A DNA stretch of 64,000 nucleotides. Source: Parabacteroides sp. GTDB taxonomy: Bacteria > Bacteroidota > Bacteroidia > Bacteroidales > Tannerellaceae. The stretch covers positions 1 through 64,000 of the forward strand of contig JAFUOJ010000006.1 in NCBI GenBank assembly GCA_017481945.1, in the 5' to 3' direction. The position numbers and the translations under genes were made by a program. Below are positions 7,828 through 18,524 of the stretch, piece after piece. Position 1 is the stretch's first letter, and each line of letters begins with the position of its first letter. The notes beneath the pieces are model-generated. The model was not told where the DNA came from and did not search any database. It saw nothing but the letters and a program-made list of their open reading frames with translations.

Positions 7828-8448
7828 TTATTTCTTTTTATCTGATGAAAGACTGGCCGAGAATGTTCGGGGGAAAAAGATCAGTACTAAAAATACACCT
7901 ACGCAAATGGCTGAATCTGCGAAATTAAAGATCGGTCGGAAAAAGATAAATTCCTCCCCGCCCCAAATTGGGAACCAATTCGGGAACGTTGTCTGTATCA
8001 ATGGGAAATAGAACATATCGACAACTTTTCCATGCAGCCAATCAGCGTACCCACCGCCTTCCGGTAAGAATGTGGCTACCTGTCCATAGCTGTGATCGAA
8101 GACGACGCCATAAAAAATGGAATCAATGATATTACCTATTGCTCCGGCAAAAATAGATGAAACACAAGCTATAAAACCAAACTTATAATTCTGTTTCACT
8201 AATTGGTATAGGTAATAGCCGATAAAACCGACTGCAATAATGCGGAATATCGACAAAAAGAGTTTCCCGATGACCTCTATACCGAAAGCCATCCCAGGGT
8301 TCTCCGTAAAGTATAAATAAAACCAAGGAGTCACTTCAATACTCTCATGCAACTGCATGTGAGTCTTAATCCATATCTTAATTACTTGGTCAAGAATAAG
8401 GAGCAGCATTACAATTAACACTGCTCCCCAACCTTTTGAATATCTCAT
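7828..8448 (-). CDS. lspA: signal peptidase II (prolipoprotein peptidase)
   Basis: A 206-residue inner-membrane aspartyl protease that cleaves signal peptides from diacylglyceryl-modified prolipoproteins; the window holds many candidate substrates. Four hydrophobic segments are visible. Family motifs are present: LDQVIKIW, NPGMAFG, GAIGNIIDSIFYG (first catalytic Asp) and FNFADSAIC (second catalytic Asp). It is slightly long for the family (about 160-170) because of an insert after VVFDHS that includes GGGYADWLHGKVVDMFYF, seen commonly in Bacteroidetes LspA. The start codon directly abuts the dksA-like stop, so the two are translationally linked. Confidence 0.95.
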   Translation of the reverse strand: MRYSKGWGAVLIVMLLLILDQVIKIWIKTHMQLHESIEVTPWFYLYFTENPGMAFGIEVIGKLFLSIFRIIAVGFIGYYLYQLVKQNYKFGFIACVSSIFAGAIGNIIDSIFYGVVFDHSYGQVATFLPEGGGYADWLHGKVVDMFYFPLIQTTFPNWFPIWGGEEFIFFRPIFNFADSAICVGVFLVLIFFPRTFSASLSSDKKK

Positions 8449-8829
8449 TTACTTTGCACCTCCCTGTTTTGCTTCGATACTCAACGTGGCATGAGGTACT
8501 GCGCGTAATCTTTCTTTTGGGATTAGTTTACCCGTCTCACGACAAACACCATACGTCTTATTCTCGATTCGTATCAATGCAGCCTGTAAATTCTGGATAA
8601 ACTTCATCTGACGTTGTGCTAAACGACCTGCCTCTTCTTTAGACAAAGTTGCAGCTCCTTCTTCCAATACCTTAAATGTAGGTGACGTATCAGATACATC
8701 ATTACCATCGGAATTTGTAACACCAGATCTCAACAAATCAAAATCCTTTTTTGCTTTTTCCAGCTTTTCTAATATTATGGCACGGAACTCCTCTAGTTCG
8801 GCGTCTGAATATCTAGTCTTTTCTGCCAT
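8449..8829 (-). CDS. DksA/TraR-family protein with a degenerate zinc finger
   Basis: A 126-residue protein with an N-terminal coiled-coil (ELEEFRAIILEKLEKAKKDF and following), the acidic/asp-rich tip (NDVSDTSP) and the C-terminal finger region YGVCRETGKLIPKERLRAVP. DksA proteins bind the RNA polymerase secondary channel and modulate transcription with ppGpp. Here only one of the four finger cysteines remains (in VCRET), so zinc is unlikely to be bound in the standard way; this looks like the usual Bacteroidales form. It is transcribed from its own promoter in the ileS-dksA gap and leads straight into lspA. Confidence 0.85.
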   Translation of the reverse strand: MAEKTRYSDAELEEFRAIILEKLEKAKKDFDLLRSGVTNSDGNDVSDTSPTFKVLEEGAATLSKEEAGRLAQRQMKFIQNLQAALIRIENKTYGVCRETGKLIPKERLRAVPHATLSIEAKQGGAK

Positions 8830-8872
8830 GGCTCATTAATTTTAGGTTTTACAAAAATATTATAACAAGCGC

Positions 8873-8919
8873 TCCTTGTCGCAGCCCAAATATACAACAT
8901 TATTTATATGCGACAAGGA
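8873..8919 (-). promoter_or_regulatory. dksA-like gene promoter inside an inverted repeat
   Basis: Minus strand TATATTTG (plus 8887-8894) with a TTG 19 bases upstream (plus 8914-8916) gives a good Bacteroidetes promoter. It is flanked by a perfect 11-bp inverted repeat, TCCTTGTCGCA (8873-8883) and TGCGACAAGGA (8909-8919), whose upstream arm includes the -33 TTG. The repeat may be an operator, or the ileS mRNA 3' hairpin, or both. Confidence 0.55.
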
Positions 8920-8942
8920 ACTCTTTCTTTTTTTATTTAAAA

Positions 8943-11900
8943 TCACACTTTTTCAATTCGTACTGACAACTTGAAATCTTCGAAGTCTAATTCTGTTGCG
9001 TCGCTAATAACATCGGTAACTTCCACTGAAACAGCCTGTACCTGATTAGCAATGTACGTATTAAACTCTGCAATGGTTGCGTCGATTATATCGTTAGACA
9101 GGATGGTCACAGTAATCTTATCTGTTACATCGAATCCGTTACTCTTACGCATGTTCTGCACACGATTTACCAATTCACGTGCCAATCCCTCTTTACGAAG
9201 TTCTTCTGTAACAGTGATGTCCAAAGCAACCGTCAATCGTCCTTCGTTAGCAACTAACCAACCCGGAATGTCTTCCGAAATGATTTCAACATCAGAACGT
9301 TCAATCACAGCAGCCTGTCCATCCACCGTCAATGTGAAAGTACCCGCTTTTTCAAAAGCATTGATATCGTCTTGGCTCATCGTCTGAATTGTTGCCGCCA
9401 ACGCTTTCATAATTTTTCCATAACGCGGGCCTAATTTTTTGAAGTCCGGTTTTACTTTCTTCACTAAAATACCAGCGGCATTATCGACGAACTTCAAGTC
9501 TTTCACGTTCACTTCGTTCAAGACTAAACTCTTCACTGCCTCAATACTTTCTTGCTGATGAACATCAACAACCGGTACCATAATCGTATGTAACGGCTGG
9601 CGAACCTTGATATTTACCTTACGACGCAAAGCCAATACCATTGAAGAAATATCTTGAGCGATTTGCATGCGTTCTTCCAAACCTTTATCAATCATCTCTT
9701 CGTGGCAAACAGGGAAGTCAGACAAATGAACTGATTCCACATTTTCACGACCTGTAGTCGCAATCAAATCGCAGAACAATTGGTCAGCATAGAATGGAGC
9801 AATCGGAGCCATCAATTTAGCAACTGTTTCCAAACAAGTGTACAAAGTCTGATAAGCAGACAACTTATCAGTAGTCATACCACCGCCCCAGAAACGGCGA
9901 CGATTCAAGCGAACGTACCAGTTACTCAAGTTATCGTTTACGAAATCAGAGATTGCACGTCCTGCACGAGTCGGTTCATAGTTCTCCAAGAAACCATCAA
10001 CATCTTTCACCAAAGAGTTCAATAGAGAAAGAATCCATCGGTCAATCTCTGGACGCTCCTTCCAATCAACATCCGGTTCTGAATAGTTAAAGCCATCCAC
10101 ATTTGCATACAAAGCAAAGAATGAATAGGTATTATATAATGTACCGAAGAACTTACGACGAACCTCTTCAATACCATCAATATCAAACTTAATATTATCC
10201 CAAGGAGAGGCATTCGTAATCATATACCAACGCAATGGGTCTGAACCATACTGCTCGATAGTAGCGAATGGATCGATTGCGTTACCCAAGCGTTTAGACA
10301 TCTTGTTTCCATTCTTATCCAATACCAAGCCATTGGAAACAACCGCCTTATAAGAAACGCTATCAAATACCATCGTAGCTATTGCATGTAGAGTAAAGAA
10401 CCAACCACGAGTCTGGTCAACTCCCTCTGCAATAAAGTCTGCCGGATAGACCTTACGGTCATCAAAGATTTCCTTATTCTCAAACGGATAATGAATCTGT
10501 GCGTATGGCATTGCGCCTGAATCAAACCAAACGTCGATCAAGTCTGTTTCACGCTTCATCGGCTTACCATTCGCAGAAACTAAGATAATATCATCTACAT
10601 ACGGACGGTGCAAGTCGATCTTATCATAGTTTTCTTTTGTGTACTCACCCGGATTAAACTGCAACTCCTTATAAGGATTTGCTTCCATAAATCCGGCTTT
10701 CACTGATTTTTCTATTTCATTATATAGCTCTTCTACTGAACCGATACAGATTTCCTCTGAACCATCTTCCGTACGCCAGATAGGTAACGGAGTACCCCAA
10801 TAACGACTACGGCTTAAGTTCCAGTCCTGTAGATTTTCCAACCATTTACCAAAGCGACCAGAACCCGTACTCTGCGGTTTCCAGTTGATTGTATTATTCA
10901 ATTCAATCATCCGTTCACGGCAAGCAGTTGTACGAATAAACCAGCTATCCAACGGATAATATAAAACCGGTTTATCTGTACGCCAGCAATGCGGATAATT
11001 ATGTACATGCTTTTCAATGCGGAAGACACGGTTCTGCGCTTTCAACATCATGCAGATCTCAATATCCAAAGTCTCATCCTTTTCACCCTTAGTCGGGTCA
11101 TACGCATTCTTCACAAATTTACCCTGCCACGGATCGTAATCGGCAGCGTTCATATTGGCTTGTACATACTCTGAATCCAAATCTTCCAATAAGAAGAACT
11201 TACCGGTCATATCCACCATCGGACGGCGATTGCCATCTTTATCCAATAACATCAACGGAGGAATACCACTTGCTTTCGCCACGCGGTCGTCATCAGCACC
11301 AAAAGTCGGAGCGATATGAACAATACCAGTACCATCTTCAACCGTTACATAATCACCCAAGATCACCCGGAAAGCACCTTCTCCCGGATTTACCCAAGGG
11401 ATTAATTGTTCATAATGCATTCCTTCCAACTCTGTACCTTTCCATTCGCCTACGACTTTAAAAGGAATCAACTTATCACCCGGCTTATAATCAGAAAGTT
11501 CTAAATCAGCCGCTTTCGGATTAAAATGCGCATTCAACAGGTCTTTTGCCAAGACGACAGTGACCGGCATTCCTGTATATGAATTATATGTCTGAACTGC
11601 TACATAAGTAATATTCGGACCTACACAAAGAGCAGTATTTGAAGGCAATGTCCAAGGAGTTGTTGTCCAAGCCAAGAAGAAAGGCTCACCAAAAGCAGCC
11701 ATCTCCGGTTCCGGATCCAAAATATGGAACTGTGCAGTACAAGTTGTATCCTTTACATCACGATAACAACCTGGCTGGTTCAATTCGTGCGAACTTAAAC
11801 CGGTTCCAGCAGCAGGAGAATAAGGCTGGATAGTGTACCCTTTATACAAAAGCCCTTTTTTGTATAGCTCCTTCAATAAATACCATAAAGTTTCGATATA

Positions 11901-12368
11901 ACGATTATCGTAAGTGATATAAGGGTTTTCAAGATCCACCCAATATCCCATCTTCTGGGTCAAATCAGTCCACTCTTTTGTGAACTTCATTACGTCCCGA
12001 CGACAAGCAGCGTTATATTCAGCAACAGAGATCTTTTTGCCAATATCTTCTTTTGTAATACCTAAAGCCTTTTCAACCCCTAATTCTACAGGCAATCCGT
12101 GCGTATCCCATCCCGCCTTACGGTTCACAAGATACCCCTTCATCGTCTTATAACGGCAGAAAATATCCTTAATCGAACGAGCAATTACATGATGAATACC
12201 AGGCATACCATTTGCTGAAGGAGGCCCTTCATAAAAAACAAACGAGGGATGTCCTTCCCGGATTTCAAGACTCTTATGGAAGATGTCTCCATCTTGCCAT
12301 TTCTTCAACACCTCTTTATTGACGTTCGACAAGTCAAACTTAGAGTATTCGGCAAATTTCTTACTCAT
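8943..12368 (-). CDS. ileS: isoleucyl-tRNA synthetase
   Basis: A 1141-residue class I synthetase charging tRNA-Ile. The Rossmann-fold signature appears as PPSANGMPGIHHVIARSI (HIGH-type, GIHH) and the KMSKS-type loop as KMSKRLGNAID. The CP1 editing domain (GTGIVHIAPTFGADD) lies between them, then the anticodon-binding domain and a C-terminal extension typical of the long bacterial/eukaryotic-like IleS class, which is often linked with mupirocin insensitivity. The ATG at 12368 is preceded by AAGGAAA at good spacing and by a promoter at 12406-12436. Confidence 0.97.
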   Translation of the reverse strand: MSKKFAEYSKFDLSNVNKEVLKKWQDGDIFHKSLEIREGHPSFVFYEGPPSANGMPGIHHVIARSIKDIFCRYKTMKGYLVNRKAGWDTHGLPVELGVEKALGITKEDIGKKISVAEYNAACRRDVMKFTKEWTDLTQKMGYWVDLENPYITYDNRYIETLWYLLKELYKKGLLYKGYTIQPYSPAAGTGLSSHELNQPGCYRDVKDTTCTAQFHILDPEPEMAAFGEPFFLAWTTTPWTLPSNTALCVGPNITYVAVQTYNSYTGMPVTVVLAKDLLNAHFNPKAADLELSDYKPGDKLIPFKVVGEWKGTELEGMHYEQLIPWVNPGEGAFRVILGDYVTVEDGTGIVHIAPTFGADDDRVAKASGIPPLMLLDKDGNRRPMVDMTGKFFLLEDLDSEYVQANMNAADYDPWQGKFVKNAYDPTKGEKDETLDIEICMMLKAQNRVFRIEKHVHNYPHCWRTDKPVLYYPLDSWFIRTTACRERMIELNNTINWKPQSTGSGRFGKWLENLQDWNLSRSRYWGTPLPIWRTEDGSEEICIGSVEELYNEIEKSVKAGFMEANPYKELQFNPGEYTKENYDKIDLHRPYVDDIILVSANGKPMKRETDLIDVWFDSGAMPYAQIHYPFENKEIFDDRKVYPADFIAEGVDQTRGWFFTLHAIATMVFDSVSYKAVVSNGLVLDKNGNKMSKRLGNAIDPFATIEQYGSDPLRWYMITNASPWDNIKFDIDGIEEVRRKFFGTLYNTYSFFALYANVDGFNYSEPDVDWKERPEIDRWILSLLNSLVKDVDGFLENYEPTRAGRAISDFVNDNLSNWYVRLNRRRFWGGGMTTDKLSAYQTLYTCLETVAKLMAPIAPFYADQLFCDLIATTGRENVESVHLSDFPVCHEEMIDKGLEERMQIAQDISSMVLALRRKVNIKVRQPLHTIMVPVVDVHQQESIEAVKSLVLNEVNVKDLKFVDNAAGILVKKVKPDFKKLGPRYGKIMKALAATIQTMSQDDINAFEKAGTFTLTVDGQAAVIERSDVEIISEDIPGWLVANEGRLTVALDITVTEELRKEGLARELVNRVQNMRKSNGFDVTDKITVTILSNDIIDATIAEFNTYIANQVQAVSVEVTDVISDATELDFEDFKLSVRIEKV

Positions 12369-12405
12369 ATTGCGTTTCCTTTATTTTTCTTCTCAAAAAT
12401 TGCCG

Positions 12406-12436
12406 CAAATGTAATGATTTTATCCTAAATAGACAA
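12406..12436 (-). promoter_or_regulatory. ileS promoter
   Basis: Minus strand TTGT (plus 12433-12436) and TACATTTG (plus 12406-12413), about 19 bases apart, 38 bases before the ATG. I looked for a T-box leader and saw none, consistent with Bacteroidetes. Confidence 0.6.
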
Positions 12437-12549
12437 TAATGAAGAGATTTAGCTATCAGCAGGTAAGATATTCCCACCCTGATTTTATACAATCATAATC
12501 ATTCCTTTGTTTTCTACAACCAACACTAATATCAGAAAGCAGGAGAAAA

Positions 12550-12680
12550 ACTACTTTCTTACAAGCAAAAAGTTACTTACTAAGTAGAGCTTCCTCTACT
12601 TAATAAGCAGCCCTTCTTCTACTTATCGAGTAGACAAGCCTCTACTTATCGAGTAGATTTGACTCTACTTAGTAAGTAGA
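12550..12680. repeat. 23-bp-period array of five palindromes (TCTACTTAnTAAGTAGA-type)
   Basis: This fills the middle of the 329-bp gap between the ileS start and the DUF3810 stop. Five 17-bp imperfect palindromes begin at 12572, 12595, 12618, 12641 and 12664, an exact 23-bp period with 6-bp spacers. The outer half-sites TCTACT/AGTAGA are kept while the centre changes (CTA, ATA, TCG, TCG, GTA-type). A more decayed copy may start near 12550. On the minus strand it follows DUF3810 by 17 bases, so it would be in that mRNA's 3' end as a row of small hairpins. It could instead be a cluster of protein-binding sites. The remaining gap holds only the ileS promoter. Confidence 0.8.
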
Positions 12681-12697
12681 TTTTAAGCCATTTACTT

Positions 12698-13753
12698 CTA
12701 ATCTTGATTCGCTGACAATGCAATCAGCATGCCAACTACTTCAGAGTAGTTTTTACGCCCGGAAGGGATATTATTCTTTTTTAAAAACCAGTTGTAGGAA
12801 ATCTCTTGTAACTCTCCAATCAAAGGACTATATAATTCTTGCCAATAAGTTACCTTATCATTATATAGTGCTTTCACCGCTGGAGAGAGCGTTTCTTTCC
12901 ATGTATCAAACTCTTCTTTCGGCAAAAGGTGGTAAGCATTACTCAAAACATAGGGTAAAAGGGCGAAGTAAGCAGAAAAACGTATCTCCGGAACTTGTGA
13001 ACGACTACATACCAAAAAGCCATAAAGATTGGCTTCGGCTTCATTGGAAATACCGAGTACATGTGCCATCTCATGAGCATAAGTAAAAGGATATTGAACA
13101 GGAAGCAGGTTGGGATTTAGATTGTACTCAATAAAGAAAGGACCTATATACCCCAAAACACCGGTTCCACTCATAAGAGAAGGTATTAACATAGGCTTCG
13201 GACGCAGGTAATCCGCAGGGTGAGGTAAAGCAAAACGAGCCGTAATTTCTCTATATCCTTTCTTCACTTCCCGGGCGATAAGTGTTTCATCGACCTTATC
13301 CACTGAAACAAAAGCGGCATTCAACGAATCGGTATAGTGGGTTAAAAAGGATCGAAAGACTTCAGCAGAATAGTCTGCCCGCGGAATTTCCAATCGAGAA
13401 TAGAAATCTTTCCGAAAATAATTCAAGCCCCAAGCCCCATAGAACCAAACATATACCCACAATAGATATTCAACCATTCGTCTGGCAACTAACCACCAAC
13501 CCTGTTTTTTTATAAAAGCATAAACAGGATAGAGCAACAAGAACAGAATGCTGCCATAAATAAAACAGTCTCCTACTGAAAAGGGAAAAAGAGATGAGAA
13601 ACGGGATAAAAATCCGGACAGATAAGGATACAAAAAATGGGCATACCACTCTCCTGCTTCTGATGATCGCATAATACAACCTACACTCAGCAGCAGGAGA
13701 AGCAAGAATCCCCATCGTATATATCTAAGTTTTACTTTTCCTTGCACATTCAA
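12698..13753 (-). CDS. DUF3810 membrane protein, putative zinc metallopeptidase
   Basis: A 351-residue protein with three hydrophobic segments at about 13-30, 60-80 and 95-112, then a large extracytoplasmic domain. Residues 227-231 are HEMAH, a HExxH zinc-protease motif, and SNEAEAN follows at 236-242, offering a Glu as third ligand as in gluzincins. This pattern is characteristic of DUF3810. The substrate is unknown. It overlaps the metH stop by 4 bp and so is translationally coupled to it; I see no metabolic reason for that pairing. Confidence 0.85.
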   Translation of the reverse strand: MNVQGKVKLRYIRWGFLLLLLLSVGCIMRSSEAGEWYAHFLYPYLSGFLSRFSSLFPFSVGDCFIYGSILFLLLYPVYAFIKKQGWWLVARRMVEYLLWVYVWFYGAWGLNYFRKDFYSRLEIPRADYSAEVFRSFLTHYTDSLNAAFVSVDKVDETLIAREVKKGYREITARFALPHPADYLRPKPMLIPSLMSGTGVLGYIGPFFIEYNLNPNLLPVQYPFTYAHEMAHVLGISNEAEANLYGFLVCSRSQVPEIRFSAYFALLPYVLSNAYHLLPKEEFDTWKETLSPAVKALYNDKVTYWQELYSPLIGELQEISYNWFLKKNNIPSGRKNYSEVVGMLIALSANQD

Positions 13754-16700
13754 GAGATATTCTTATTCAGCAACTTTCTTGCCTCATCGTCTGAAAGGTT
13801 TCTGCGAGAAGCATAATCTTTCAACTGCTCTTCTGAAATATTACCAACCATGAAATAGGCAGAATCCGGATGAGCGATATAAAGTCCACTTACCGTTGCT
13901 GTCGGATACATAGCTCCATTTTCGGTTAATTGTACTCCTATCTGCGACATATCCAACAATTGATTCAACGTAAAGTTTAACTTCTGATCCGGAAGAGAGG
14001 GATACCCAATAGCCGGACGAATTCCTTGATATTTGGCTTTATATAAATCCTGTAGAGATAAAGATTCGTTTGGTGCATACCCCCAATAAGTTTTACGAAC
14101 CTTTTCATGTAAATATTCAGAAGTTGCTTCTGCTAAACGATCTGTCAATGTTTGCAATAACATCGCGCTATAGGAATCACCTTCTACCTCAAACTGTTCT
14201 TTTAAAGCTTCAGTTCCTGCACCGGCAGTGACTACAAAAGCACCTACGTAATCTGTTCTTTCTGTCGAAGAAGGCATTACATAATCGGCTAATGATTTAT
14301 ATACATCCTCCTCTTTCTTTGCCTGTTGACGTAACATCGGAAAGACTTGGTCTCCAACTCGGACATTATCGCCCTCACTATTTGCAGGGAAAAATCCATA
14401 GATTGCTCTACAATATTCAACCTTCTCATCAACCCAATGGGCTAACATCTTAGCTGCATCTTTATAAAGACGTATAGCTTCGGTAGCCTTTTCTCGTTCA
14501 TCTTCTGTAAATCCAGATAACCAAGAAGTACGACAAGCGTCACAATCATGTAAGTGAGCAACTTCAGCAAAACGCCCATTCAACTTCCAGGCACTGAAAA
14601 AGAAGGTCCAATTAATATAAGGTACAACCTCTTCTAACGGGATGTAAGGAACAACTTGCACTCCTTGCTGACTCGGAAGAATCGGTGTATAAGCAGACCA
14701 ATCTATCTTTACTCGTTTACTACGGGCTTCTGCAAGAGGAAGAAGTGTCTCTTTTTTCTTTCCTGTAGAAGTACGTAAGACCTCATACTCTCTATTTAAC
14801 TGGGCTATATAGTTATCTCGTGTCTCTGGATTTAATAACTTAGCAGCAATCAATGGGTTTTGTGAAGCGTCTAATACATGAATAACCGGATAATCATAAT
14901 GAGGAGCTATTTTGATAGCAGTATGCAGTTTAGAAGTTGTTGCTCCACCTACCATAATAGGAATTGTCAAAGCAGCTTTCTGCATTTCATCAGCTACATG
15001 TACCATTTCTTCCAATGACGGAGTTATCAATCCGGAAAGACAGACCAAATCAGGTTTCTCCTCTATTGCTTTCTTTACAATAACATCCGCAGGAACCATT
15101 ACTCCTAAATCGATAACCTCATAATTATTACAAGCCAATACGATTGAGACTATATTTTTTCCTATATCATGTACATCCCCTTTTACCGTAGCAAAAAGGA
15201 CTTTTCCAGCCTTTGTGGAATTAGAGGTTGCTTTCTCTGCCTCAATAGCGGGTTGTAATATAGCAACCGCTTTTTTCATGGTACGAGCTGTCTTTACAAC
15301 TTGTGGCAAGAACATCTTTCCAGCCCCAAAGAGATCACCCACCTTGTTCATTCCACTCATTAATGGGCCATCTATAATATTTACTGCCCGTGGATAAACA
15401 CCTAATGCTTCGTGTAAATCACTTTCCAGATGTTCACTTATACCTTTTACTAAAGCATATTCCAAACGTTCTTCTACTGAAGATTCTCTCCAAGCTTCTT
15501 GTTTTTCCTCTTTATTTTCTTGTGTCTTTACCTGTAAGCTTTGTGCATAAACAATTAAATCTTCTGCAGCGTCCGGACGTCGGGCTAAAATCACATCCTC
15601 CAATAGTTCACGGAAAGTAGGCTCTATATCTTCATAAAGTACGGATGAAGAAGGATTCACAATTCCCATATCCATTCCCTTCTTTATAGCATGATATAAA
15701 AAGACAGAGTGCATAGCTTCACGCACATAATTATTTCCTCTGAAAGAGAAAGACAGATTACTAATTCCTCCACTTACTTTGGCTCCCGGCAGATTCTGTT
15801 TAATCCACTCAACAGCACGAATAAAATCCAAGGCATATCTATCATGTTCTTCTATACCAGTTGCTATCGCTAAAACATTTGGGTCAAAGATAATACCATT
15901 GGGATCAAAATCTATTTTCTCTCGAAGAAGTCGATAAGCGCGTCCACACACCTCAATCTTTCTTTCAAAAGTATCAGCCTGTCCTTTTTCATCAAAAGCC
16001 ATTACTACGGTAGCCGCACCTAACTGTTTAATTCGAGCAGCATGTCTCAGAAATATCTCTTCCCCTTCCTTTAAAGAAATTGAATTAACAATACTTTTCC
16101 CTTGGACACACATCAACCCTTTTTCTATCACATCCCATTTAGAAGAATCAATCATTACAGGGACGCGAGCTATATCCGGTTCGGAAGCTATCAAATTCAA
16201 GAATGTGGTTATCTCTTTTTCAGCGTCCAACATTCCGTCATCCATATTTATATCAATAACTTGAGCACCATCCTCAACCTGTTTACGAGCAATAGTTAAA
16301 GCCTCTTCGTAATTTTCCTCCTTTATTAAACGTAAGAATTTACGAGAACCGGCCACATTACAACGTTCACCTACATTAATAAAATTGTTTTCCGGTTTTA
16401 CTTCCAATAGTTCCAGTCCTGATAACCATAGGCAATCAGGTTTAGCGACAGGTATATGCGGTTTCGCTCCTTTTACTAATTCCGGATATTTAGCTATATG
16501 AGCCGGAGTTGTACCACAACAACCTCCCAATATGTTCACCAAACCATCATCTATAAAAGACTTTATGTGAACCGCCATTGTTTCCGGTGTTTCATCATAA
16601 GAGCCAAAGCTATTTGGTAAACCCGCATTGGGATATGCACTAATATAATAAGGAGCATGTTTAGCTAACTCTGCTAAATAGGGCTTCATATCTGCAGCCC

Positions 16701-17442
16701 CAAACGAACAGTTTAAACCAACACTAACAATATTGGCATGTTGTATTGAAGCTAAAAAAGCCAATAAAGTCTGTCCTGAAAAAGTCCGTCCACCTTGTGC
16801 AGATAAGGTTAAAGAAAGCATAATGGGTAAATCTTCTCCTTTTTCTTTCAATACATTTTCTGCAGCTTCTAAACCAGCTTTTACATTCAACGTATCAAAG
16901 GTTGTTTCAAATAAAAGAATATCTACACCACCTTCCACTAATGCTTCAACTTGTTCTTGATAAGCACGATACAAATCCATATAAGTAACAGCACGATAAG
17001 CCGGATCGCTCACATCCGGACTCATAGAAGCGGTCTTATTTGTCGGACCTATAGAACCTGCAACAAAAATCTGGCGTTCAGGATGAACAGCCATAAACTC
17101 ATCTGCGACCTCACGGGCTAATTTTCCCGCAGCTAAATTTATCGTCCGTACTTGATCTTGCATGCCATAATCTGCCATAGAAATGGCATTGGCATTAAAC
17201 GTATTCGTCGCAAAAATATCTGCACCTGCTTCTAAATACTGAAGATGAATGGATTTAATGACATCAGGACGGGTAATACATAATAAATCATTATTTCCCT
17301 TTAGGTCAGTAGGCCAGTTTGTAAATAAATTACCTCGATAATCTTGTTCGGTCAGTTTAAAACTTTGTACCATCGTCCCCATACCACCATCCAATATTAG
17401 GATTCGCTCTTTTAGGAGACTTAAAAAAAGATTTTTCTTCAT
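13750..17442 (-). CDS. metH: cobalamin-dependent methionine synthase
   Basis: A 1230-residue four-module enzyme transferring a methyl group from methyltetrahydrofolate via cobalamin to homocysteine. In order: the homocysteine domain with zinc cysteines in GLNCSFG and GGCCGTTP; the pterin-binding domain beginning near [15 protein letters not shown]; the B12 cap and Rossmann module with the axial-His motif DVHDIGKN; and the C-terminal SAM activation domain ending with [13 protein letters not shown]. Length is normal for full MetH. It lies 13 bases after smpB. No cobalamin riboswitch is visible immediately upstream, as the gene is internal to the run. Confidence 0.97.
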   Translation of the reverse strand: MKKNLFLSLLKERILILDGGMGTMVQSFKLTEQDYRGNLFTNWPTDLKGNNDLLCITRPDVIKSIHLQYLEAGADIFATNTFNANAISMADYGMQDQVRTINLAAGKLAREVADEFMAVHPERQIFVAGSIGPTNKTASMSPDVSDPAYRAVTYMDLYRAYQEQVEALVEGGVDILLFETTFDTLNVKAGLEAAENVLKEKGEDLPIMLSLTLSAQGGRTFSGQTLLAFLASIQHANIVSVGLNCSFGAADMKPYLAELAKHAPYYISAYPNAGLPNSFGSYDETPETMAVHIKSFIDDGLVNILGGCCGTTPAHIAKYPELVKGAKPHIPVAKPDCLWLSGLELLEVKPENNFINVGERCNVAGSRKFLRLIKEENYEEALTIARKQVEDGAQVIDINMDDGMLDAEKEITTFLNLIASEPDIARVPVMIDSSKWDVIEKGLMCVQGKSIVNSISLKEGEEIFLRHAARIKQLGAATVVMAFDEKGQADTFERKIEVCGRAYRLLREKIDFDPNGIIFDPNVLAIATGIEEHDRYALDFIRAVEWIKQNLPGAKVSGGISNLSFSFRGNNYVREAMHSVFLYHAIKKGMDMGIVNPSSSVLYEDIEPTFRELLEDVILARRPDAAEDLIVYAQSLQVKTQENKEEKQEAWRESSVEERLEYALVKGISEHLESDLHEALGVYPRAVNIIDGPLMSGMNKVGDLFGAGKMFLPQVVKTARTMKKAVAILQPAIEAEKATSNSTKAGKVLFATVKGDVHDIGKNIVSIVLACNNYEVIDLGVMVPADVIVKKAIEEKPDLVCLSGLITPSLEEMVHVADEMQKAALTIPIMVGGATTSKLHTAIKIAPHYDYPVIHVLDASQNPLIAAKLLNPETRDNYIAQLNREYEVLRTSTGKKKETLLPLAEARSKRVKIDWSAYTPILPSQQGVQVVPYIPLEEVVPYINWTFFFSAWKLNGRFAEVAHLHDCDACRTSWLSGFTEDEREKATEAIRLYKDAAKMLAHWVDEKVEYCRAIYGFFPANSEGDNVRVGDQVFPMLRQQAKKEEDVYKSLADYVMPSSTERTDYVGAFVVTAGAGTEALKEQFEVEGDSYSAMLLQTLTDRLAEATSEYLHEKVRKTYWGYAPNESLSLQDLYKAKYQGIRPAIGYPSLPDQKLNFTLNQLLDMSQIGVQLTENGAMYPTATVSGLYIAHPDSAYFMVGNISEEQLKDYASRRNLSDDEARKLLNKNIS

Positions 17443-17455
17443 ATAGGGTTAATTC

Positions 17456-17917
17456 TTATCGTTTAAAAGCACGATCCATTTCTCGACGGTCATCCCGTTC
17501 TTTGATAGAATCGCGTTTATCATATTCTTTTTTACCTTTTGCTATTGAGATAACAACTTTAGCCAACCCCTTTTCATTGATAAAAAGACGTGTTGGAATA
17601 ATTGTAAAGCCATTATTTCGAGCAGCATTTTCAATCTTCCGCAATTCTTTCTTTGTTAATAACAACTTTCGATCGCGACGAGCTGTATGATTATTATAGG
17701 TACCATAAAAATATTCTGCTATATACATATTTTTTACCCATAACTCACCTTTCTCTACAATACAAAACGTATCCACCAAACTGGCTTTACCCAAACGGAT
17801 CGATTTGATTTCCGTTCCTGTCAATACAATACCAGCAGTAAACATATCAAGCAACTCATAATCAAAGGTTGCTCGTTTATTCTTTATTTGTATATTATTA
17901 CTTATCTTTTCTTTCAT
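17456..17917 (-). CDS. smpB: SsrA-binding protein SmpB
   Basis: A 153-residue tmRNA-binding protein needed for rescue of stalled ribosomes. The OB-fold core shows the family signature ([49 protein letters not shown]) and the basic C-terminal tail that reads the empty mRNA channel. The frame is open to 17980, but the ATG at 17917 is chosen because it gives the usual length and leaves the upstream gene (stop at 17929) intact. Confidence 0.95.
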   Translation of the reverse strand: MKEKISNNIQIKNKRATFDYELLDMFTAGIVLTGTEIKSIRLGKASLVDTFCIVEKGELWVKNMYIAEYFYGTYNNHTARRDRKLLLTKKELRKIENAARNNGFTIIPTRLFINEKGLAKVVISIAKGKKEYDKRDSIKERDDRREMDRAFKR

Positions 17918-17928
17918 CTTACTTGCTA

Positions 17929-18495
17929 TTAAAAACGTAAGCCGGGCATCAATAGAGAAAGAACAAATTCTATTATCCACGGTGTTAATAAAATTAGACC
18001 TGTTGTATAGCCAACAAACTTCATTCGATTAGCTTCCTCTATCTGCATATAAGGAACTGCTCCCTCCCATACAATATAAAAGGTATACAAAACAAATATG
18101 CGCAAGAAAAAGAACTCCGGAAGTAATGTTAAAACAATATTTAATGTAAACATCAATGACGAAGCATATCCAACAAAACGTTGGCATAACTGCATATCCT
18201 TATCTCGATTAAATACTCCTTGCCAAAGTTCATTCAATAAATAGGAAGCTAAATAAAAACCTCCAAATGTCGCAACTAAAGTTCGAATGGAAGATTTTAA
18301 TGCCAATTCCACATCAAATTCCTTACGAGTGAACAAGATTCCTAAAAAAGCGGTAACCGCAACAATACCTATCAAAGGATATACAAAGCGAGATAAGAAA
18401 TCTTCATTATCTTCTTCCCGTTTGGATAAGCTTTCCCAAGTTTTTCCTGGTTGTGAAATTATGGCTACTACTAATTTAAATATATCGCTATACAT
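17929..18495 (-). CDS. Yip1-like integral membrane protein
   Basis: A 188-residue protein with an N-terminal amphipathic stretch ([20 protein letters not shown]), which is the typical opening of bacterial Yip1/DUF1282-like proteins, followed by about five transmembrane segments. No catalytic residues are evident. It ends 11 bases before smpB. Function unknown. Confidence 0.7.
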   Translation of the reverse strand: MYSDIFKLVVAIISQPGKTWESLSKREEDNEDFLSRFVYPLIGIVAVTAFLGILFTRKEFDVELALKSSIRTLVATFGGFYLASYLLNELWQGVFNRDKDMQLCQRFVGYASSLMFTLNIVLTLLPEFFFLRIFVLYTFYIVWEGAVPYMQIEEANRMKFVGYTTGLILLTPWIIEFVLSLLMPGLRF

Positions 18496-18524
18496 ACACG
18501 CCTATTTACTATTTGTCTTTTTCT

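Noticed and set aside
12550-12680. CRISPR array
   Set aside because: Spacers are only 6 bp and near-identical in length with no unique sequences, and no cas gene is in the window.
13750-17460. Cobalamin riboswitch for metH
   Set aside because: Only 13 bases separate smpB from metH and no B12-box-like element is visible in the nearby sequence.
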